DNA from: VXNE01 sp965248075
GTDB lineage: Bacteria; Pseudomonadota; Gammaproteobacteria; Pseudomonadales; Azotimanducaceae
Assembly: GCA_965248075.1 (NCBI GenBank)
Contig: CBDFIL010000001.1
Coordinates: forward strand, 1,031,016 to 1,095,015
Reading direction: 5' to 3'
DNA length: 64,000 nt
Position numbers and translations under genes: made by a program. Of the stretch, positions 52,537-60,522 are shown in pieces (the first letter of the stretch is position 1; every line of letters starts with the position of its first letter). The notes under the pieces were generated by a model that saw nothing but the letters and a program-made list of their open reading frames with translations, was not told where the DNA came from and searched no databases.

Positions 52537-53834
52537 GGGCGTCGGCGGATCACGCCGTCCTGCATGACGAACACCACCTGGCCGACCAGCGAGATGTCCT
52601 CCAGAGGATCGCCCGGCACGGCGACGATGTCGGCCAGCTTGCCGGCCTCGATGCTGCCGAGTTCATCCGAACCCAGGAGTTCCGCCGCCACGACCGTGGC
52701 CGAACGGAACGCTTCCATCGGTGGCATGCCGGCCTCCACCATGAAGACGAACTCGCGCCAGTTCTCGCCATGGGGCGAGACGCCCGTGTCGGTGCCGAAC
52801 GCGATGGGGACACCCGCCTGCCAGGAGCGCGCAAAGGTCTCCTGGATCACCGGCCCGATCGCCGCCGCCTTGGGGCGCACGGTCTCCGAGAAGTAGCCGG
52901 CCACCTTCGCCTTCTCGGCCACGAACCTGCCGGCGGTGATCGTGGGCACATGGAAGGTGCCCCGTTCCTTCATCAGATCCATGATCTCGTCGGTCATGAA
53001 GGTGCCGTGCTCGATGGAATGCACACCCCCGAGGACGGCCCGTTTCATACCCTCGGATCCGTGCGCGTGTGCCGCCACCTTGAAACCGTAGTCGGCGGCC
53101 GCCGCGACGATCGCCTCGACTTCCGGCACGGTGAACTGGGCGTTCCGGCCGCTCTTCGCCTCGCTCAGCACGCCGCCGGTGGCCGTGATCTTGATGAGGT
53201 CCGCGCCTTCCTTGTACCGCGCCCGAACCGCCTTGTAGGCATCGTCCACGCCGTTCACGACGCCGTCGGCCGGACCGAGATCCCGCGTCAGGGCCTGATT
53301 CACCCCGACGTTCGGATCCGCGTGGCCGCCGGTGGTCGCGAGACTCTTGCCCGACGTGTACACACGCGGACCGACGATCCATCCCCCGGCGATGGCGTCG
53401 CGCAGCGCCTGGGCAACGCGTGCATCCGTGCCGAGATCGCGCACCGTGGTGAAGCCCGCCATCAGCGTCACGCGGGCATAGCGCGTCGCGCGCAGCGCCG
53501 CATCCGCCGGATCGAGCCGGAAGCGCTCGAGGGCCATCGACGGCGAACCCTCCCAGGCCAGGTGCACGTGCATGTCGAGCCAGCCCGGCATGACCGTCGC
53601 TTCGGTGAGATCGACGACTTCGTCGCCCTCGCCGGGCTCGACGTAGCCGGGTGTTACGCCTGCGATCCGGTTACCCGTGACGCGAATCGTTGCCGACTCG
53701 ATGACCTCCCCCGCCGCCGTGTCGAGCAGCCGGCCCGCATGGATGAGCGTGTCGGCGGATGCCAGGCCGGCGACGACGGCGCACAGCGCGCCGAGAGCGA
53801 GGCTCCGCCACCCTCGCAATGCAGGTTTCTTCAC
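52533..53834 (-). CDS. exported amidohydrolase (prolidase/imidazolonepropionase-like)
   Basis: 433 residues from GTG. Signal peptide SLALGALCAVVAGLASA. Metal site: DMHVHLAW (HxH), DLIKITATGG (carboxylated Lys), HAHGSEG, SIEHGT and FGTDTGVS (Asp), a binuclear amidohydrolase. It is like periplasmic Xaa-Pro dipeptidases. The start overlaps the P-II-like stop (GTGA). Its coupling to a P-II-like protein and DUF1538 proteins is unusual. Confidence 0.88.
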   Translation of the reverse strand: MKKPALRGWRSLALGALCAVVAGLASADTLIHAGRLLDTAAGEVIESATIRVTGNRIAGVTPGYVEPGEGDEVVDLTEATVMPGWLDMHVHLAWEGSPSMALERFRLDPADAALRATRYARVTLMAGFTTVRDLGTDARVAQALRDAIAGGWIVGPRVYTSGKSLATTGGHADPNVGVNQALTRDLGPADGVVNGVDDAYKAVRARYKEGADLIKITATGGVLSEAKSGRNAQFTVPEVEAIVAAAADYGFKVAAHAHGSEGMKRAVLGGVHSIEHGTFMTDEIMDLMKERGTFHVPTITAGRFVAEKAKVAGYFSETVRPKAAAIGPVIQETFARSWQAGVPIAFGTDTGVSPHGENWREFVFMVEAGMPPMEAFRSATVVAAELLGSDELGSIEAGKLADIVAVPGDPLEDISLVGQVVFVMQDGVIRRRP

Positions 53835-54178
53835 GCCTTTTGCCTGCGACCCAGGATGGAGGGCAACTGGGTGCCCAGGCCGATCGCGTCCTCGATGTCG
53901 ATCTGGAAGGCGATCCCGGCTCCCGGCTCCTTGTCGAAGCGGCCGGCCATGCCGATGCTGACGAGTATCTCGTGCGCCTTCGCCGCCGACACCAGGAACA
54001 TCAGGACATTGCGGCTGGTGCTCAGATCGAGGCCCAGGAAGGTCTTCTGCGGTTCCAGCCCTTCGCCGCGCACCCCGGTGACGACGGTGGCGCCGGTCGC
54101 GCCCGCCTCCCGCGCCGCATCGATCACGGCGTCCGTCCGGTCGTGGTCGACCAACGCAAAAATCAGTTTCAGCTTCAT
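53831..54178 (-). CDS. P-II-like signalling protein
   Basis: 115 residues with a ferredoxin-like P-II pattern: KLIFALVDHDRTDAVIDAAREAGATGATVVTGVRGEG, a T-loop-like stretch with the pattern GLEPQKTFLG, VLMFLVSAAKAHEIL and EPGAGIAFQIDIEDAIGL. The uridylylation tyrosine of GlnB is not present. It is probably a nucleotide- or metabolite-sensing regulator of the DUF1538 membrane proteins encoded upstream; that link is inference from the operon. Confidence 0.68.
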   Translation of the reverse strand: MKLKLIFALVDHDRTDAVIDAAREAGATGATVVTGVRGEGLEPQKTFLGLDLSTSRNVLMFLVSAAKAHEILVSIGMAGRFDKEPGAGIAFQIDIEDAIGLGTQLPSILGRRQKA

Positions 54179-54190
54179 GCGGGGTCCTGA

Positions 54191-54314
54191 ATGGAACAAG
54201 CGGAACGGGGAGCGTAAGCGACCCGAGCCGTTTGTTCCATGCGGAGGCGGAGCGGTTGGGCCGAAGGCTTGCCGTCGCATAGCGGCAGCGAAGCGACGGT
54301 GAGGCTATGGGGCG
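54191..54314. repeat. dispersed repeat family C, copy 3
   Basis: ATGGAACAAGCGG ... CCGTTTGTTCCAT hairpin, then GCGGTTGGGCCGAAGGC and GAGGCTATGGGGCG. It lies inside the operon, between DUF1538 and P-II-like genes, and its CTA is the DUF1538 stop codon. Confidence 0.7.
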
Positions 54315-55087
54315 ACCTCGGTTCGTTTGGCTTGCCGCCGGCGGTTCATCCAGGACGCTGCCATGGAATAGCCGAGTACGGACATGATGGGGAATACGCT
54401 TGCGAAAGCAATGAGCCCGAACCCGTCGATCAACGGGCTGCGTCCCGGCACGCTCGCCGCGAGACCGAGACCGAGCGCCGCGACCACCGGGACGGTGACG
54501 GTCGACGTGGTGACGCCGCCGCTGTCGTAGGCGAGCGGGACGATGCTGCGGCTCGAACGGAAGGTCTGCACGATCACCACCGCGTAGGCGCCGATGATGT
54601 ACCAGGGCAGCGGCGTACCGGTGACGATGCGGAAGGAGCCGAGCGACACGCCGACCGCGACGCCCACCGCCACCGCGATGCGCAGTCCCCAGGAACCTAC
54701 CGCCCCGCCGGACACTTCCTCCGCCTTGAGCGCGACGGCGATCAGGGCCGGCTCCGCGATGGTGGTCGCGAAGCCGATCGCGAACGCGAAGGCATAGACC
54801 AGCGTGTAGTCGCGCCAGTCCACCGTGTCGCCGGTCGCGCCGACGGCCTCCGCAGCGGTCAGTTGCCGCGCCATGGTCTCCCCGATCGGGAAGAGCGCCT
54901 GCTCCAGCCCGATCAGGAACAGCGTGAGACCGAGCAGCACCGCCACGAAGCCGGCCAGGATCCGGCCGAGGTTCGGCACGCCCCGACGCAGCACGACCAC
55001 CTGGAAGAACACCAGGATCCCCGCGATCGGCGCGACATCGAGGGCCGTGGCGAAGGCCGTGTCGACAAACGTGAGGACAAACTCCAC
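54305..55087 (-). CDS. DUF1538 membrane protein, downstream paralogue
   Basis: 260 residues from GTG, about seven membrane segments. Shared blocks with its neighbour: FFQVVVLRRGVPNLGRILAGF, GLTLFLIGLEQALFPIGE, FAIGFATTIAEPALIAVALKAEEVSGG, PLAYDSGGVTTSTVTVPVVAALG, PLIDGFGLIAFASVFPIMSVLGY. The duplicated AEPAL and DSGGVTT motifs suggest a transporter pore. It lies two bases after the first copy. Confidence 0.85.
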   Translation of the reverse strand: MEFVLTFVDTAFATALDVAPIAGILVFFQVVVLRRGVPNLGRILAGFVAVLLGLTLFLIGLEQALFPIGETMARQLTAAEAVGATGDTVDWRDYTLVYAFAFAIGFATTIAEPALIAVALKAEEVSGGAVGSWGLRIAVAVGVAVGVSLGSFRIVTGTPLPWYIIGAYAVVIVQTFRSSRSIVPLAYDSGGVTTSTVTVPVVAALGLGLAASVPGRSPLIDGFGLIAFASVFPIMSVLGYSMAASWMNRRRQAKRTEVAP

Positions 55088-55089
55088 GG

Positions 55090-55836
55090 TCAGACGCCTA
55101 TCCCGTACGCGAGCCCGTAGGCGAGCACGAAGATCATCGGCGTCAGGCTTGCGAAGGCGATCAGACCGAAGCCGTCCACCATCGGGTTGCGTCCCCGGAT
55201 GGACGTGGCGAGCCCGACGCCCAGCGCCGTGACGAGCGGCACCGTGATCGTGCTGGTCGTCACCCCGCCGGAGTCGTAGGCGACGCCGACGATCTCGTCC
55301 GGCGCAAACACCGTCATGACCGTCACCAGGACATAGCCGCCGATGATCAGCCGATGGATCGGCCAGCCCTTGAGGATGCGCAGCACGCCGAGCACGATGG
55401 CGACGCCCACCGCCACGGCGACGACCAGACGCAGGTTGGAGGCATAGGACGCACGCGCCGCGTCGTCGTCCGCGAGCACACCGGCTTCCGCGGCGACCTC
55501 GGCCGCTTCCGCCGCGATCGCGATCAGCGCCGGTTCCGCGACGGTCGTGCCAAAACCCAGGCAGAAGGCGAACGCGAGCAGCGCCGCGACGCTGCCCTTG
55601 CGCGCGAACGCATGGGCGATGTTCTCCCCGAGCGGAAACAGGCCGCTCTCGAGCCCCTCGATGAAGAGCGTCAGCCCGACGACCACGCAGACGAGGCCCA
55701 CCGCCACGCTGCCGAGGTTCGGAAACGGCTGCTGCAGCACGACGATCTGGAAGAAGGCGATGACCAGGACGATGGGGGCAAGGTCGCGCACGGCGTCGAA
55801 GATCCGGCGCAACAGGACTCCGATCGGGCCCTTCAC
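55090..55836 (-). CDS. DUF1538 membrane protein, upstream paralogue
   Basis: 248 residues from GTG. Same fold and motifs as its neighbour: FFQIVVLQQPFPNLGSVAVG, FIEGLESGLFPLGE, FGTTVAEPALIAIAAEAAEVAAE, VGVAYDSGGVTTSTITVP, NPMVDGFGLIAFASLTPM. Tandem copies of about 50% similarity probably form one heteromeric carrier. It is first gene of a six-gene operon. Confidence 0.85.
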   Translation of the reverse strand: MKGPIGVLLRRIFDAVRDLAPIVLVIAFFQIVVLQQPFPNLGSVAVGLVCVVVGLTLFIEGLESGLFPLGENIAHAFARKGSVAALLAFAFCLGFGTTVAEPALIAIAAEAAEVAAEAGVLADDDAARASYASNLRLVVAVAVGVAIVLGVLRILKGWPIHRLIIGGYVLVTVMTVFAPDEIVGVAYDSGGVTTSTITVPLVTALGVGLATSIRGRNPMVDGFGLIAFASLTPMIFVLAYGLAYGIGV

Positions 55837-55990
55837 GCGGCCGGTCTCACGAGGCGATGGGGGACGTTCGTTGGGCCGCGGCCGACACTCGGCCGCGCCC
55901 GCGGGAGCGTCCCGGCGACGTCGGGCGGCACGGGCTCGAGGAGGCTGAGAACCACGCTCAACTTATTGAAAACAAGGGACAAACAAGATT

Positions 55991-56011
55991 GTCGGTATAC
56001 ATACGACAACC
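55991..56011. promoter_or_regulatory. near-palindrome before the MoxR gene
   Basis: TTGTCGGTATACATACGACA, arms TTGTCG/CGACAA, in the AT-rich leader upstream of the MoxR GTG. It is an operator or promoter candidate (TTGTCG could be a -35). Confidence 0.35.
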
Positions 56012-56059
56012 GCGCGGCGATAATAACACGCTTTATTTCAAGCGGGGCGCGGGGGAAAC

Positions 56060-57013
56060 GTGGCGGAGCCAGCCATCAACATCCAACAACTGACCGAGTC
56101 CGTCGAGGCCCTGAAGGACAGCTTCGAGAATCACCGCTACATCTGCAGCCACCAGATCTCGACCGCGGTCTATCTGGCCTATCACCTGCGCAAACCCGTC
56201 CTGATCGAAGGCCCCCCGGGAGTCGGCAAGACGGAACTCGCGAAGACGACGGCCGAGATGTTCGATCTCCCCCTCATCCGCCTGCAGTGCTACGAAGGCC
56301 TCGACGAAGCGAAGGCCATCTACGAGTGGAAGTACGGCAAGCAACTCCTCTACACCCAGGTCCTCAAGGAGACTCTCGACGAGGTCCTGCAGGGCGCCAA
56401 GGGGTTCGCCGAGTCCGTCACCCGCCTGCACGAGTTCGGCGACATCTTCTTCTCCGAGGAGTTCCTCGAGCCGCGACCGCTGCTGAAGGCGTTGCGCGAG
56501 GAGGACGGCTGCGTGCTGCTGATCGACGAAGTGGACAAGTCCGACCACGAGTTCGAATCGCTCCTGCTCGAGATCCTCTCGGACTATCAGGTGTCGATTC
56601 CCGAGATCGGCACCGTCAAGGCGACCCGCGAGCCGCCGATCGTGTTCCTCACCAGCAACAACACCCGCGAGATCTCCGACGCCCTGAAGCGCCGCTGCCT
56701 GCACCTCTACATCCCGTTCCCGGACGCAGATCTCGAGCAACGCATCATCCACGCCCGGGTGCCCGAGATTCCGCCCGAACTGCGCCGTCAGCTGGTGACC
56801 TTCATCCAGGAGCTGCGCGACCTCGACCTCAAGAAGGTGCCGGCCATCAGCGAGACCATCGACTGGGCGCGCACCCTCCTCCTGCTGCACACGGAGTCCC
56901 TCGACCCGCAACTCGTGCGCGACACGCTCAACGTGATCCTGAAGTTCCAGGAGGACATCGAGAACGTGGACGTGGAGATCACGACGCTGACGAACAAGGC
57001 GTTGAAGAGTTAG
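56060..57013 (+). CDS. MoxR-family AAA+ ATPase
   Basis: 317 residues. Walker A GPPGVGKTE (residues 51-59), Walker B VLLIDEVDKS, sensor FLTSNNTREISDALKRRCLHLYIPFP and the C-terminal lid. It acts as a chaperone-like remodeller, usually with a VWA-domain partner encoded next to it. No such gene follows here; MazF does, on the other strand. The start is GTG after a G-rich ribosome site. Confidence 0.9.
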   Translation: MAEPAINIQQLTESVEALKDSFENHRYICSHQISTAVYLAYHLRKPVLIEGPPGVGKTELAKTTAEMFDLPLIRLQCYEGLDEAKAIYEWKYGKQLLYTQVLKETLDEVLQGAKGFAESVTRLHEFGDIFFSEEFLEPRPLLKALREEDGCVLLIDEVDKSDHEFESLLLEILSDYQVSIPEIGTVKATREPPIVFLTSNNTREISDALKRRCLHLYIPFPDADLEQRIIHARVPEIPPELRRQLVTFIQELRDLDLKKVPAISETIDWARTLLLLHTESLDPQLVRDTLNVILKFQEDIENVDVEITTLTNKALKS

Positions 57014-57064
57014 AGCGAACCCTCGCGTTCGCCGACCGGTCACCGATCGGGGTGACCCCGGCGT

Positions 57065-57378
57065 TCAACCCAGATCCAGGGCGAAGCGTACTGCCGCAGC
57101 CACCTTCCTCATCTTCTCTTCGGAGAGCCGAGAGATGGCTGCGCCCAGGCGCCCTCTCGGCACGGTCTGCAGGTGATCGCAGTTGACGGCGCATTCGCGA
57201 GGCATCCCATCGTCACGAGACAACGTGACCTCGCTGGGAATGTCGCGGATGTGCGTCGTGACCGGCGCGACGGTCACTTGCCCCAAGCTCGGAATGATGG
57301 AACCGCGCGTCAGGATCACTACGGCGCGACGCTTGTCGGGTGCCCCAACCGATACCAGCGCACCTCACCACGAAGCAT
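57065..57378 (-). pseudogene. mazF: MazF/PemK-type endoribonuclease, frameshifted
   Basis: The N-terminal ATG frame reads MLRGEVRWYRLG and the rest reads PDKRRAVVILTRGSIIPS, VTVAPVTTHIRDIPSEVTL, MPRECAVNCDHLQTVPRGRL. Together they make a standard MazF, but the two parts are in different frames. Adding one G to the GGGG run (57344-57347) would join them. It may be an inactivating mutation or a sequencing slip. A short antitoxin-like tail (57378-57470) precedes it. Confidence 0.75.
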
Positions 57379-57470
57379 CAATCGCCGCTCCAGGCATCGT
57401 CACCCCACGCATGATCGGCCTGCGGAATGTCGAACTCCTCCGGTTTCGGTGGGGACGCGAAGGGGACGCG
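57378..57470 (-). pseudogene. possible antitoxin remnant upstream of mazF
   Basis: A frame ending PKPEEFDIPQADHAWGDDAW and TGA that overlaps the mazF ATG (TGATG), as antitoxin genes usually do. Its upstream part is GTCCC-rich repeat with no start codon. Weak evidence. Confidence 0.3.
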
Positions 57471-57599
57471 AAGGGACACACGCCGATTCTGTCCTACACC
57501 GAGCTGACGGCGGCGCGCGTCAAGCAGGGCGAATGTCCCCCTGAAGACGCGGAGATTGTCCAGCTGTGCGACGCCGGGCGCCGTGCCAGTCTCGGTGCC

Positions 57600-58526
57600 A
57601 TGGCCACCCCCCGCTACAAGCTGGTCGACGAGGAGCATGCGGCCGGCTACCACGTCACGTCGCGCTGTGTACGCCGGGCGTGGCTGTGCGGCTACGACGA
57701 CTTCACGCAGCGCGACTACTCCTACCGCAAGCGTTGGCTGGTCGACCGGATGAAGCGCCTGGCACGGTGCTTTGCGGTGGAGATCTTCGGCTACGCGGTC
57801 ATGGACAACCACTTCCACATGGTGCTGCGCTACGACCCGAAGGCGTGCGAGTCGTGGACTGAGGAGGAAGTGGCGCGGCGCTGGGTGGAGGCGTTCCCGC
57901 CCACCGCGAAGGGTGAGATGCTGGAGGAACGCAAGGCCGAAGCGCGGCAACTGCTCATGGAGGACGCCGACGGTCTCGAACGCGCCCGCAGGACGCTGGG
58001 TTCGCTGTCGCACTTCATGAAGCACCTGAAGCAGCCGATCGCCCGGCGCGCCAACCAGGAAGATGACTGCCTCGGGCACTTCTTCGAACAGCGCTTCTAC
58101 TCCGGTGCCTTGCTGAGTGAAGACGCGCTGCTGGCAGCGATGGTCTACGTGGATCTCAATCCGATCCGAGCCGGCAAGGTACGCGAGCTCATCGACTGTC
58201 GCGACACCTCGATTGGCGAGCGGCTTCAGGAGCACAACGAGGAGGCTCTCGCGGAGTACCTCGCGCCGTTGGCGTCTGGTCTGCAGGACAGCGAAACTGC
58301 GGCCACGGCGCCGCTGCAGGCCACCTTCGGGGCGTACATCGATCTGTTGCGGGACATAGTTGCCGCCGAGACCGGCACGCAGGATTGCCCCGACCGTGTC
58401 GCACGCTGGATGGCGTGGGTGGCATCGTTTCGGAAACGACAGCGGGCGTACGGCTCGACCGAGCAGCTACAGACCTGGACGGCAGCGCGGGGCATGCGTC
58501 TCCGGGAGACTCCTCTGCCCGCTTGA
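57600..58526 (+). CDS. Y1 (REP-associated-like) transposase
   Basis: 308 residues. The HUH motif is MDNHFHMVLR, preceded by HVTSRCVRRAWLCG and followed by FMKHLKQPIARRAN and YVDLNPIRAGKV, as in the IS200-like/RAYT superfamily. The stretch where relatives have tyrosine (NEYIARRAN, from memory) reads KQPIARRAN, so the catalytic Tyr may be missing. No IS ends were found, in line with single-copy RAYTs. It may or may not be related to the GTAG-headed REPs. Confidence 0.82.
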   Translation: MATPRYKLVDEEHAAGYHVTSRCVRRAWLCGYDDFTQRDYSYRKRWLVDRMKRLARCFAVEIFGYAVMDNHFHMVLRYDPKACESWTEEEVARRWVEAFPPTAKGEMLEERKAEARQLLMEDADGLERARRTLGSLSHFMKHLKQPIARRANQEDDCLGHFFEQRFYSGALLSEDALLAAMVYVDLNPIRAGKVRELIDCRDTSIGERLQEHNEEALAEYLAPLASGLQDSETAATAPLQATFGAYIDLLRDIVAAETGTQDCPDRVARWMAWVASFRKRQRAYGSTEQLQTWTAARGMRLRETPLPA

Positions 58527-58699
58527 GGCGCTCAGCGGAGATCGACGCCTCCTCGGGGGCCAAAAAGCTCGGATGACGGTCCCGACCGCCTGGTCCCCCC
58601 GGGGCCAGTCGATGAACCCACGGCCCCGCGTCGCGATCCGACCGCCGCTTCGTCCCTGATTTCTCCTTGGCCTGATCCAGACTGCGATCCTCTATGGGT

Positions 58700-58850
58700 G
58701 ACGTACGCCCGCGTGTGTCCCAACCCCTCCCAACCCCTCGTCCCCAACCCCTCGTCCTGCGTGACGTGCGCCCGCGTGTGTCCCATCCGTGAGGACCCCA
58801 TCCGTGAGGACCCCGCGAGGACGTGTGTGTCCCATCCCCGCAGAGGACCC
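58700..58850. repeat. GC-rich low-complexity tract with CGTGTGTCCC
   Basis: Three CGTGTGTCCCA-type motifs with CAACCCCTCGTCC and CATCCGTGAGGACCC short tandem repeats. The gap 58527-58852 has no gene that can be supported. Confidence 0.75.
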
Positions 58851-58852
58851 CG

Positions 58853-59341
58853 TCAACTCAAGAGGTCGTCGGAAGGGGGCTCATCCGTCTCGCCACGGCG
58901 CACCTGCTCGTCGAGCCACGCCATCTGCTCCCCGATACGCAACCCCGCCATGGGGACCGACACCGTGACGCCGCGCGCTTCGAGACCCGGCTGCAGAAAC
59001 TCCCGATACGCCTCGCCCGCCAGGAGGGCCACGGAGTCCGTGTCGGCGAGATCGGCATCGAACGTCGCCAGCACATCGTCCGCCCACGCACGCCGCTCGC
59101 GGGCCGGAAGGCCGTTCAGGGTCTTGTCATACGGTCGGATGGTGCTTTCCGGACGCACCAAGCCGTATCGCGCGGACAGGATGCGCCACGGACGGCCCGT
59201 GCTCTCGACGTACGCGCGCGCCTTGCGGAACCAGGGCGAGGTGTAGAGGTCCCGGGCCGGCGCCCGCGTCGCGCGCTTCTCCTTCACGCACGAAACCACG
59301 TAGAGCCCGATGTCCGCTCCGGCACTGTCAACCCTGGGCAC
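58853..59341 (-). CDS. DUF6884-like protein
   Basis: 162 residues: LYVVSCVKEKRATRAPARDLYTSPWFRKARAYVESTG, WRILSARYGLVRPESTIRPYDKTL, VALLAGEAYREFL and GLRIGEQMAWLDEQV. It matches the DUF6884 pattern (VSC..K, ARDLY.S..F..A, SA..GL..P). No function is known to me. It is cytoplasmic and monocistronic. Confidence 0.65.
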   Translation of the reverse strand: MPRVDSAGADIGLYVVSCVKEKRATRAPARDLYTSPWFRKARAYVESTGRPWRILSARYGLVRPESTIRPYDKTLNGLPARERRAWADDVLATFDADLADTDSVALLAGEAYREFLQPGLEARGVTVSVPMAGLRIGEQMAWLDEQVRRGETDEPPSDDLLS

Positions 59342-59425
59342 AGGCGTCCCCGTGCTTCTTCGTGCCTCGGTGACCGATACGATCGCCCTCCAAAGCCGCC
59401 CTTTGTCTGCGGTGGGTGCCCGGCG

Positions 59426-60352
59426 CTACGACCCTTCCGTCTTGCGGAACCTCAACGTCATGCGATCCGACTCCCCGATCGCGCCATAGTGGCTCTCGCA
59501 GGCGCCGCGCTCCTCCGCGTCCTGCATCCCCTGACAATGCGCAAACGACGGCGGCAACGTCCACACACCCGCCGGGTGGTCGTGTGTGTCCCGCGGATTC
59601 GCATTGAGGTCCGACGCCGCTTCCAGCGTGAGCCCCGCAGCCGCCGCCATCTCGACCACCAGCGCCACGGCCACGTACCCGGACCCCTTCGTGTCCTCGA
59701 TCCCCCATCCCGACGGCGCCCGGTGCGTGACGAGGCCCAGCACGCCCCCGGGGCGCAGCGCCCGGGCGATCACCTGGAACATCACCGGCGCGTAGTCCCC
59801 GTTGATCCAGTTATGCACGTTGCGGAACGTGAGTACCAGGTCCACCGACCCGGGCGGTGCGATCGTCGTGCGCTCCGGCACACTCAGCTCCGTCATGACC
59901 ACCCCGTCGTACAGGTCCGGCCGCGCCTCGAGTTTCTCCGCGAACCGCTTCTGCACTCCCTTGCGCCACCCCGGCGTGCGATCCGCCGTCATGGAAAAAC
60001 CCGCGGCGAAGTACGCGCCTTCATCGCGCAGCGCAGGCCCCAGGATCTCCGTCCACCAGCCGTCGCTCGGCCAGATCTCGACGACCGTGGAGTCGGGCCT
60101 CAGGCCGAAGAACCGCAGCACCTCCGCAGGGTGCCGGTACACGTCGCGAGCGCGGCGCTCCGGGCCACGGTGTTCGCCGGCGACTGCGGACTCCAGCCAC
60201 CCTTCTTCCGGCGTCGCCACTTCGTCCGCGCCGACACCCACGAAAGCCACGCACGTCACGAGCAGTCTCGGCAACGCCGCGCGCCCCAGCTTTCCGGCCA
60301 CAGCAGGCAGCGGGATACGGTGATCCAACAAAAGGCTCTTTCGTCGCAGCAT
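59426..60352 (-). CDS. exported class I methyltransferase-like protein
   Basis: 308 residues. A signal-peptide-like N-terminus (GRAALPRLLVTCVAFVGVGA) precedes a Rossmann methyltransferase-like domain: VVEIWPSDGWWTEILGPALR (motif I, unusually SDG), LVLTFRNVHNWINGDYAPVMFQVIARALRPGGVLGLVTHR. The AdoMet loop is altered and the protein is predicted periplasmic, where AdoMet is scarce, so the function is uncertain. GGAGG lies just before the ATG. It is divergent from the PhyH genes. Confidence 0.72.
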   Translation of the reverse strand: MLRRKSLLLDHRIPLPAVAGKLGRAALPRLLVTCVAFVGVGADEVATPEEGWLESAVAGEHRGPERRARDVYRHPAEVLRFFGLRPDSTVVEIWPSDGWWTEILGPALRDEGAYFAAGFSMTADRTPGWRKGVQKRFAEKLEARPDLYDGVVMTELSVPERTTIAPPGSVDLVLTFRNVHNWINGDYAPVMFQVIARALRPGGVLGLVTHRAPSGWGIEDTKGSGYVAVALVVEMAAAAGLTLEAASDLNANPRDTHDHPAGVWTLPPSFAHCQGMQDAEERGACESHYGAIGESDRMTLRFRKTEGS

Positions 60353-60473
60353 GAGTCCTCCCCTCTTCCGCATAGGATATGCCCGTTCCGGCATCCCCCG
60401 GAACCGCCTGCCCGGCATCAGGCCCGCGCGCCCGGGCTTCGCCGACCGCAATCGCCTTGAACGCCATACTACC

Positions 60474-60483
60474 TGTGGTATAC
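60474..60483 (+). promoter_or_regulatory. shared promoter motif of PhyH gene 1
   Basis: TGTGGTATAC, an extended -10-like TG-n-TATAC, 39 bases before the start codon. The same motif lies 37 bases before the start of copies 2 (61638-61647, TTTGGTATAC) and 3 (62974-62983, TGTGGTATGC). Confidence 0.6.
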
Positions 60484-60522
60484 AGGACCGGCCGCACGCC
60501 CGGCCAGCGCAGGAGAAGGCCA

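Noticed and set aside
56060..57378. MoxR/VWA (CoxD/CoxE-like) operon
   Set aside because: No VWA-domain gene follows; the next frame is MazF on the opposite strand.
57183..57599. Extended N-terminus of the Y1 transposase
   Set aside because: That part is antisense to mazF; the family N-terminus begins at MATPRYKLVDEEHAAGYH.
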